This document shows positions 32,921 through 38,555 of a DNA stretch of 38,555 bases, one piece after another. The position numbers were made by a program, and so were the translations under genes. The first letter of the stretch is position 1. The number at the start of each line of letters is the position of its first letter. The DNA is taken from the NCBI GenBank assembly GCA_002838945.1, contig PGXB01000035.1, positions 1 through 38,555 of the forward strand, given 5' to 3'. The notes under the pieces were generated by a model. That model was given only the letters and a program-made list of their open reading frames with translations, was not told the origin of the DNA and did not search any database. This stretch comes from a candidate division Zixibacteria bacterium HGW-Zixibacteria-1. Its GTDB lineage: Bacteria; Zixibacteria; MSB-5A5; GN15; PGXB01.

Positions 32921-34231
32921 TTAATGATGATACAGTGGGCAATTAGTATCCGGCCCGCCTTTGTAGAAATAGGCGATCAGGTAAACGATATCGAGAATAT
33001 TGGTGGCACCGTTGTCATTGACATCGGCGATCCCGTCGATAATCGGCGGCGGGCCGTCACGGTATAAAAAATTTATGATAAAGGTAACGTCGAGAATATT
33101 AACACTCCGGCTATAGTCGGCGTCGCCGCACAGGAATTCGCAGGCGTTGCCGATGCCGTCACTATCCCAGTCATTCTGGTTGGTATTAACAACGTCAGGG
33201 CAGTTATCAAAGTCGTCCGGAATGGCATCCTGATCGAAATCCGGGGCGGCCATAAGCGGCAGGATATCTTCGCAGGAGCCACCGTCAAGAATGTACGGCG
33301 TGTCGCCGTAACCGTCGCTGTTATTATCTTCACCGTCATAATCCGACCAGAAGTTTTCGGACCATAAATCAGACGGCTGAGTTTCGGCCAGAAAACAGAA
33401 CGAATGAACATTGCCGTTATAGTTGTTGATAAAGGTGTTAAGCCTGATTTGATTACTGCCGCCCTCGCTGTATCCCTCGAATTCATATATTGCGTATTGA
33501 ATGCACCAGTTGAAACAATTGCCAGTGATATCATTATCCTGTGCGCTTCGCATTGACAGGCCCTGCATGTTATAAACGAAATAGTTATTCTGAATTACAT
33601 TGTTCTGATGAAGGCCGTCACCCTGGGCAAGCATGATCCCTGACACATGATTGTAAATAATGTCATTATCGAAAACATAATTCCCGGTACTGTTGTGAAT
33701 TTGACCATAGCCATCCTGTCCGGAATAGAAATAGATGCCGGCCTGGTTGTTGATAATCATATTATGCGTAATCTGAGTATAATTCGAGCCCTCGATGACC
33801 AACCCTGCGGCATTGGCAAGAAATCTGCAGGAGTCAATAATACAGGAATCAGCATATTTGATTTTGATCCCGGCGTCCCATGTGCCAATGGCCGGTTGGG
33901 AATTGCCGCTTCCGTAAATCTTCAATTTTTTGATAAGGCAGTTTCCGGCAGTGATCAGTATGACATCGCCTGATTTTAATCCGCCGACAATACCTCCCGC
34001 TCCTATCAGAGCAATTCGTTTGTTGACAACAAGTTGCTCGAAATAAGGCAAATTATAAAAATTTGGCAGGTTGTTTTTTCCTATTATGACCGTGTCGCCC
34101 GGTGAGGCGGCGTCGATGGCCGATTGGATTGTGGCATAATCAGCAGGAACCATAAGAATGGCGGCTGACAAACTGCCGGAAAAGAGTGTGGCGGCAAGCA
34201 TTATGGTTAAATAGACGACATTTTTCGACAT
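32921..34231 (-). CDS. Secreted right-handed beta-helix protein with TSP3 and dockerin modules
   Basis: 436 aa. Signal peptide about 1-23 (LSAAI). The opening PADYATIQSAIDAASPGDTV is the NosD/pectate-lyase-like parallel beta-helix entry motif, followed by rungs with Asn ladders (NNQAGIYFYSG, NVIQNNYFVYNMQGLSM, IRLNTFINNYNG). Near residue 330 a thrombospondin type 3-like calcium loop appears (DFDQDAIPDDFDNCPD, DWDSDGIGNACE). The end has two dockerin-like repeats (CGDADYSRSVNILDVTFIINF, DVNDNGATNILDIVYLIAY). No catalytic residues are evident; it is probably a surface carbohydrate-binding or structural protein. GGAGGG precedes the ATG. Confidence 0.85.
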   Translation of the reverse strand: MSKNVVYLTIMLAATLFSGSLSAAILMVPADYATIQSAIDAASPGDTVIIGKNNLPNFYNLPYFEQLVVNKRIALIGAGGIVGGLKSGDVILITAGNCLIKKLKIYGSGNSQPAIGTWDAGIKIKYADSCIIDSCRFLANAAGLVIEGSNYTQITHNMIINNQAGIYFYSGQDGYGQIHNSTGNYVFDNDIIYNHVSGIMLAQGDGLHQNNVIQNNYFVYNMQGLSMRSAQDNDITGNCFNWCIQYAIYEFEGYSEGGSNQIRLNTFINNYNGNVHSFCFLAETQPSDLWSENFWSDYDGEDNNSDGYGDTPYILDGGSCEDILPLMAAPDFDQDAIPDDFDNCPDVVNTNQNDWDSDGIGNACEFLCGDADYSRSVNILDVTFIINFLYRDGPPPIIDGIADVNDNGATNILDIVYLIAYFYKGGPDTNCPLYHH

Positions 34232-34607
34232 GATTTCCCTCCATGACTATAAGATATTACATTTTATTAAGCTTGCCAATTATTATTTTGGTGAATCGTC
34301 TAATTCTTACATAGAGATTCCGGTAATTCAGCTGCAATTAATCCAGAATAAGTCGGGTTTTGTCCTCTAATTACGGTCTGCTAAATGTTGAAATTGAAGG
34401 GATCGGCCTCGTATAGATTTTGATATTCTTAATATGTCGGTCCGCATGAATTTCAGGAAGAGGAATGATTACTGATTTCCACGATAATTGCTGATAAGAT
34501 ATTAAAAACGGATGATATTTGTCGAAAATACCGGGTAGGCGCGTAAAATTTGACATTGAGACATTACAAAACTATTGCCAAAAGGCAAGATAATCATATT
34601 TTGCTAT
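34232..34607. other. 376-bp intergenic region (divergent promoters)
   Basis: AT-rich; no gene, repeat or clear promoter is recognised. The upstream ends of both divergent genes must lie here. Confidence 0.5.
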
Positions 34608-35660
34608 ATGAGTTACAGGATTGACAAAATCCACATCCTTGACGACGAATCAAGAATAGTAAGATTCTGGGCGGCCAATTTCCCCGGGTGGCAAAAGGAA
34701 AAATATTCATGGTTCTACAAAAAAAATCCATCGGGAACCACTCTTGGCTGGCTGGCAAATAACGATGGTGAAGAGAATTTGCTTGGCCTGGTCGTTGTCT
34801 TTCCCCGGATCATGTATGTCAATAATGAAAGATTGAGAGCGGGGGTGGTTGGGGATTTTGCCTTTGCCGAAAAGGGGCGGACATTTTGGCCCGCTTTCAT
34901 GCTGCAGAAAAACGTTCTTTCGTCGGTCAAAGAAGGTCATCTGGATTTCATATATGGTTTGCCCAATGAAAACGCCGACCAGTTGATGGTCAGGACCGGC
35001 TATATCAAAATCGGTCAATGCATCCGTTTTGTCAAAAAGATCAGGTCGCACGGTTATTTAAGAAATCGGCTCAAGAATAAATCCTGGGCAAGGATATTAT
35101 CATATCTGGTCGATGCTGCGATTTTTCTGACTGCTCCGGAGACTTATAAATCGCTGCTGAATCGAAAGAGCATCTTTGAGCTGGGCAGTTCCTTTGATGC
35201 CAGATTCGATTGTCTTTGGGAAAAAGCTTCCGGCCGGTACAGCCTGATCGGGGAAAGGAATTCGGCCTATTTGAACTGGCGGTTCCGGGAGTGTCCCTAT
35301 ATCGAATATAAGTTTTTCGCCGGTACCGATAAAAAGACCAACGAGATGTACGGCTATATAGTCTATTCGATTCTGGATGGTGAGTTATACATAGCCGATT
35401 TTTTTGTTCTGGATATTGACAAATATTTCGATCGGCTGATGACGGCTTTTTTGAACCACGGCCGGACTCTAAATATCAATTCGGTAGTTTTCCATTTTTA
35501 TGGATCCGGGCAAATTAACCGGAAGATAATGAAGTATCGTTTTTATGTCCGGAAGAAGTACCGTAATTTTGTCATTTATGCCAATAAGGATACCATTGAG
35601 AAGTATGGATTGACTGATCCTGAAAAATGGTATTTTATGGAAAGCGATAATGATATTTAG
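34608..35660 (+). CDS. GNAT-fold acetyltransferase-like protein
   Basis: 350 aa from ATG 34608; an in-frame TTG at 34575 lacks a ribosome site. Two GNAT-like halves are visible: residues 1-140 (RFWAANFPGWQKEKYSWFYKKNPSG entry, then VGDFAFAEKGRTFWPAFMLQKNV and YGLPNENADQLMVRTGY) and a C-terminal one with LNWRFRECP and YGYIVYSILDGELYIADFFVLD. This pattern occurs in proteins of polysaccharide or exopolysaccharide loci (FemAB/GNAT-type). The substrate is unknown. It has no operon partners here. Confidence 0.6.
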   Translation: MSYRIDKIHILDDESRIVRFWAANFPGWQKEKYSWFYKKNPSGTTLGWLANNDGEENLLGLVVVFPRIMYVNNERLRAGVVGDFAFAEKGRTFWPAFMLQKNVLSSVKEGHLDFIYGLPNENADQLMVRTGYIKIGQCIRFVKKIRSHGYLRNRLKNKSWARILSYLVDAAIFLTAPETYKSLLNRKSIFELGSSFDARFDCLWEKASGRYSLIGERNSAYLNWRFRECPYIEYKFFAGTDKKTNEMYGYIVYSILDGELYIADFFVLDIDKYFDRLMTAFLNHGRTLNINSVVFHFYGSGQINRKIMKYRFYVRKKYRNFVIYANKDTIEKYGLTDPEKWYFMESDNDI

Positions 35661-35733
35661 TTCAACGTTCTGATTTTTCCCGACCGTATCTTTTATCCAC
35701 CCCCAAATCATAGATGGCCCGAAAAATAAATTA

Positions 35734-35763
35734 AAAGCCGGCGGCTAAGTTACCGCTGGCTTT
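35734..35763 (-). terminator. Terminator of the tRNA-Glu transcript
   Basis: On the minus strand AAAGCCAGCGG pairs with CCGCCGGCTTT (35753-35763 with 35734-35744, one G-T pair), followed by TAATTTATTT. It lies 5 bases past the tRNA 3' end and could also stop the convergent GNAT transcript. Confidence 0.75.
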
Positions 35764-35768
35764 GTATT

Positions 35769-35844
35769 TGGTAGCGGTACGGGGAATCGAACCCCGGTTT
35801 GAGGACTGAGAATCCCCCGTCCTGGGCCACTAGACGATACCGCC
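35769..35844 (-). tRNA. tRNA-Glu (anticodon CTC)
   Basis: A 76-nt cloverleaf. Acceptor GGCGGTA pairs with TACCGCT, discriminator A, CCA encoded. The D-arm region reads TCGTCTAGTGGCCCAGGAC as in bacterial tRNA-Glu. The anticodon loop is TTCTCAG, giving CTC (reads GAG). The T arm is GGGG-TTCGATT-CCCC. All stems form with only one G-T pair in the acceptor and one in the anticodon stem. Confidence 0.95.
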
Positions 35845-35952
35845 ATCCCGTCAATTTTGCCCAATATAATATCTATAAACCAATTGTCAAGATATCTTGT
35901 TTCCTGCAAAAAAAGAGTTATATTTGCTGAAATCATAAATTCAGGAGGAATC

Positions 35953-38442
35953 ATGGCCCCCAAGAAGTCAAATGAATTGAAATACACTGACCTGACCGCG
36001 AATATTGACTTGAAAAAGTATAAAATCAGATCTTCCGACGATGTCAAACCCTGCACCAATATCATCAGCCAGGAACGCGCCATCAAAGCCATTAAATTGG
36101 GTCTGAAAGTCAAGAGCCGCGGTTATAATATATTCGTAACCGGTCTGACCGGAACCGGCCGAACGACGACTATTAAAAAGCTTCTTGATGACCTTGACGG
36201 GCAGGAGCCGGAATTAAATGACTATTGCTATGTGAACAATTTCAGGGACTCTGATCAGCCGATTGCACTGGTTTTCAAGGCCGGCGAGGGGGGCACTTTT
36301 AAGCATCTGGTCGGCCTGATGATAAATACTCTTCGAAAATCAATACCGAAAATTTTCAACAGCGAGGATTACAAGGCCAAGCGCAACCGGATTGCCGCCG
36401 ATTTCGAGGCGCGGCAGAAAAGCCTGCTGCAGGATTTCGAAAAGAAAATGAATGAGGCCGGATTTGTGATGATCCAGTACCAGGTCGGCGGCGGGCTCAG
36501 GAATGAATTACAGCCGCTGATCGACAATGAGCCGCAGTCGCTCGATAAACTCGAACGGCTGGCCAATGAGGGCAAGTTCCAGAAGGCGAGGCTCGAGGAT
36601 CTAATCGGCAAACGCGAAAAGCTGAGACGCGAAATGAGCCTGGTGGAGATGGAATCCAAGAAGATGCTCGAGAAACTGGATGCCGCCCTGGAGAAACTTG
36701 ATTTTTCCATGATCGCGCCGCTTATTCAGGACAAAATCAATGTCCTCAAGAAGAAATTTCCCGCCGAAAAGGTCTGCCGTTATCTGGACGATGCCGAGAA
36801 GGCGCTCTCGGAGAATCTCGACCGCTTCAAAGAGGCCCGCCCGAGGCGCGGCGAGGAAGAACCGCCCGCTTTCAGAAAGCAGGAGCCGTTCGAAGAATTC
36901 GCGGTCAACCTCGTTCTGGACAATTCCGAGACCAAAAAGGCGCCGGTGATTATCGAAAATTCGCCCGCCTATCGCAATATTTTCGGAACCGTGGAGCGGG
37001 TGGTGGACCGGTTCGGCTACTGGCGCACCGATTTTTCGCGGATCAATGCCGGGTCGCTTCTGAAGGCGGCCGGCGGCTATCTGATTATCAATGCGCTCGA
37101 TCTATTTTCCGAAGCCGGCTCATGGCAGGCGCTCAAGCGCTACCTTATGAGCGGCGAGTTTTCCATCACCGGTTATGATCCCTTCTATATGATGGCCGGA
37201 TCATCGCTTAAACCGGAGCCGATCCCGCTCAATGTCAAGGTGGTTTTGATCGGCGAACGACGCATTTACAATGTCCTTTACAGCCACGAAGAAGATTTCA
37301 AGAAAATATTCAAAATCAAGGCCGAGTTCGATTTTGTCATGGAGCTCAATGAGTGCCATCTCAAGGAATATGTTGCTTTTATAAGAAAAATTGCAACCGA
37401 TGATAAACTGGTGCCGTTCGATACCGGCGCCCTCGAGGAGGTCGCCGCTTACGGTGTCCGGCTGGCCGGCCGCAGGAACAAGCTTTCGACACGGTTCACC
37501 AATATCGCCGATATCGTCCGGGAAGCGGCCATCTGCGCTATGGAGAAGAAGGGCAAGATGGTGAGGCGCGAGGATGTCCGCGAAGCCATCGATGCGCGGC
37601 GCGAGCGGGTCAGTATGATGGAGGACAAGATTCAGGAGATGTATGTCGAGGAATCTATCATGGTCAAAACGACCGGCAAGACGGTCGGGCAGATCAACGG
37701 CCTCGCGGTATATGATACCGGCGAGCATGCTTTCGGGAAACCGGCGAAAATCACGGTGCGCACTTCGGTCGGCCGCTCGGGGGTCATCAATATCGAGCGC
37801 GAGTCGGACCTCTCCGGCCCGGTTCACAATAAGGGCGTTCTCGTCCTGACCGGGTTCCTGCGCGGCAAGTTCGCCATGAACAAACCGCTGGTGATGTCGG
37901 CCTCGATCTGTTTCGAGCAGTCATACGGCGGTATCGACGGCGACTCGGCTTCATCGACCGAAGTTTATGTAATCCTCTCGGCGCTCTCCGGGGTGCCGAT
38001 CGACCAGAGCCTTGCGGTCACCGGGTCGGTCAACCAGTACGGCGAGATTCAACCGATCGGCGGTGTCAATGAAAAGGTCGAGGGCTTTTATGATGTCTGC
38101 AAGGCGAAGAAGCTGACCGGCAAGCAGGGCGTGATGATTCCGATCCAGAATGTTCCCGATTTGCAGCTCAAACCGGAAGTGGTCGAGGCAGTCAAAGCGG
38201 GCAAGTTCCATATTTATCCGGTGACGACAATCGACGAGGGTATCGAGATCCTGACCGGCAAACCGGCCGGCAAAGAGCTCAAGAGCGGCGGTTTCACGAA
38301 GGGGAGTATCTACGACCTAGTCGATAAGGAACTGGACCGCCTGGCACGACAGTTTAAAACCTCACAGGATGATGACAAGAAGAAAGACGCCGGCAACAAC
38401 AACGACGACGAAGACAAAAAGCCAAAGAAGAAAAAGAAGTAG
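35953..38442 (+). CDS. Lon-family ATP-dependent protease (AAA_32 / LonC-YcbZ-like)
   Basis: 829 aa from ATG 35953, which has AGGAGG 4 bases before it; the open frame runs back to 35857. An AAA module has Walker A GLTGTGRTTT (64-73, Arg70 replacing Lys, as is usual in this family), a helical insertion (about 140-310, coiled-coil-rich) and the ATPase core (YLIINALDLFSE Walker B). The C-terminal Lon domain has catalytic Ser665 (DGDSASS) and Lys708 (GGVNEKVEG), 43 residues apart as in E. coli Lon. The tail is a highly charged Lys/Asp run. It degrades or processes cytoplasmic proteins. There is no N-terminal LAN substrate domain. Confidence 0.92.
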   Translation: MAPKKSNELKYTDLTANIDLKKYKIRSSDDVKPCTNIISQERAIKAIKLGLKVKSRGYNIFVTGLTGTGRTTTIKKLLDDLDGQEPELNDYCYVNNFRDSDQPIALVFKAGEGGTFKHLVGLMINTLRKSIPKIFNSEDYKAKRNRIAADFEARQKSLLQDFEKKMNEAGFVMIQYQVGGGLRNELQPLIDNEPQSLDKLERLANEGKFQKARLEDLIGKREKLRREMSLVEMESKKMLEKLDAALEKLDFSMIAPLIQDKINVLKKKFPAEKVCRYLDDAEKALSENLDRFKEARPRRGEEEPPAFRKQEPFEEFAVNLVLDNSETKKAPVIIENSPAYRNIFGTVERVVDRFGYWRTDFSRINAGSLLKAAGGYLIINALDLFSEAGSWQALKRYLMSGEFSITGYDPFYMMAGSSLKPEPIPLNVKVVLIGERRIYNVLYSHEEDFKKIFKIKAEFDFVMELNECHLKEYVAFIRKIATDDKLVPFDTGALEEVAAYGVRLAGRRNKLSTRFTNIADIVREAAICAMEKKGKMVRREDVREAIDARRERVSMMEDKIQEMYVEESIMVKTTGKTVGQINGLAVYDTGEHAFGKPAKITVRTSVGRSGVINIERESDLSGPVHNKGVLVLTGFLRGKFAMNKPLVMSASICFEQSYGGIDGDSASSTEVYVILSALSGVPIDQSLAVTGSVNQYGEIQPIGGVNEKVEGFYDVCKAKKLTGKQGVMIPIQNVPDLQLKPEVVEAVKAGKFHIYPVTTIDEGIEILTGKPAGKELKSGGFTKGSIYDLVDKELDRLARQFKTSQDDDKKKDAGNNNDDEDKKPKKKKK

Positions 38443-38460
38443 ATATTGGTTAGATTTTTA

Positions 38461-38555
38461 GTAGATACCGTCTTAACTGTCAAGGGCATAGTTAGGATTA
38501 AAGGGTAAATTGTTTTTCAACATTGCCCGGATCATCATCAGTAGTTTTTTCATAA
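38461..38555. repeat. 95-bp terminal repeat, right copy
   Basis: Exact reverse complement of 2-96, beginning 18 bases after the Lon-like stop codon. It carries the 3' end of the IS110-like element, so this insertion sits immediately behind the protease gene. Confidence 0.9.
38473..38555 (-). CDS. IS110-family transposase, C-terminal fragment (contig edge)
   Basis: Minus-strand frame identical to the left-end fragment: the last 26 residues from MKKLLMMIRAML and the TAA at 38475-38473. The body of the gene lies beyond the contig. Confidence 0.6.
   Translation of the reverse strand, partial: MKKLLMMIRAMLKNNLPFNPNYALDS

Noticed and set aside
1-38555. Terminal inverted repeats of a linear phage, plasmid or single large transposon
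   Set aside because: The repeat encodes a transposase tail on both sides and there are no phage, replication or mobilisation genes; two IS copies at contig breaks explain it better.
1-38555. CRISPR array or cas genes
   Set aside because: No regularly spaced short direct repeats and no Cas-like proteins were seen.

Overview
The window is one bacterial contig of moderate-to-high GC. The lineage is inferred, not proven. Two secreted proteins end in paired dockerin-like EF-hand modules (CGDA..D..VNxLDITYLINYxYKxGP pattern). There are phosphate-porin-type and multihaem redox proteins, Gram-negative export signals, and spare intergenic DNA. This combination is typical of FCB-group/Zixibacteria-like sediment or groundwater genomes.

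Both contig ends carry the same 95-bp sequence in inverted orientation (2-96 and 38461-38555). It encodes the last residues of an IS110-like transposase, so the assembly probably broke at a multicopy insertion sequence.

Layout. 0.1-4.5 kb: NapH-type polyferredoxin, SLC13/ArsB-like anion permease, a small cytosolic protein, a class-C beta-lactamase-like hydrolase and a GIY-YIG-like small protein. 4.7-10.5 kb: a molbindin, an octahaem HAO-like cytochrome behind a CRP/FNR-type promoter, two paralogous putative lipoproteins, and a second molbindin with a signal peptide grafted on. The molbindin genes lie in a 307-bp direct repeat that brackets the cytochrome and lipoproteins. 10.6-14.1 kb: a likely conflict/defence module, with a Trypco1-like protein translationally coupled to a trypsin-STAND NTPase-TPR effector whose C-terminus is cut by one in-frame TAA. 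14.2-19.4 kb: a porin divergent from a four-gene corrinoid operon (MttB-family methyltransferase without pyrrolysine, MetH-type activation domain, corrinoid protein, homocysteine methyltransferase). Together these look like a split, methylated-amine-dependent methionine synthase. 19.6-26.2 kb: long-form GMP synthase, DASS/SLC13 symporter, and a MacA-like adaptor with a MacB-like permease but no ATPase gene. 26.3-34.2 kb: a secreted M28 peptidase with dockerin, a Tat-exported ferredoxin/NrfD/13-haem cytochrome operon with a frameshift in the cytochrome, and a parallel beta-helix protein with dockerin. 34.6-38.4 kb: a GNAT-like protein, tRNA-Glu(CTC), and a Lon-family (AAA_32) protease.

The strongest candidates for new biology are the Trypco1/trypsin-STAND module and the split MetH-MttB operon. 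The mobile molbindin/promoter duplication and the 13-haem NrfD complex come next.
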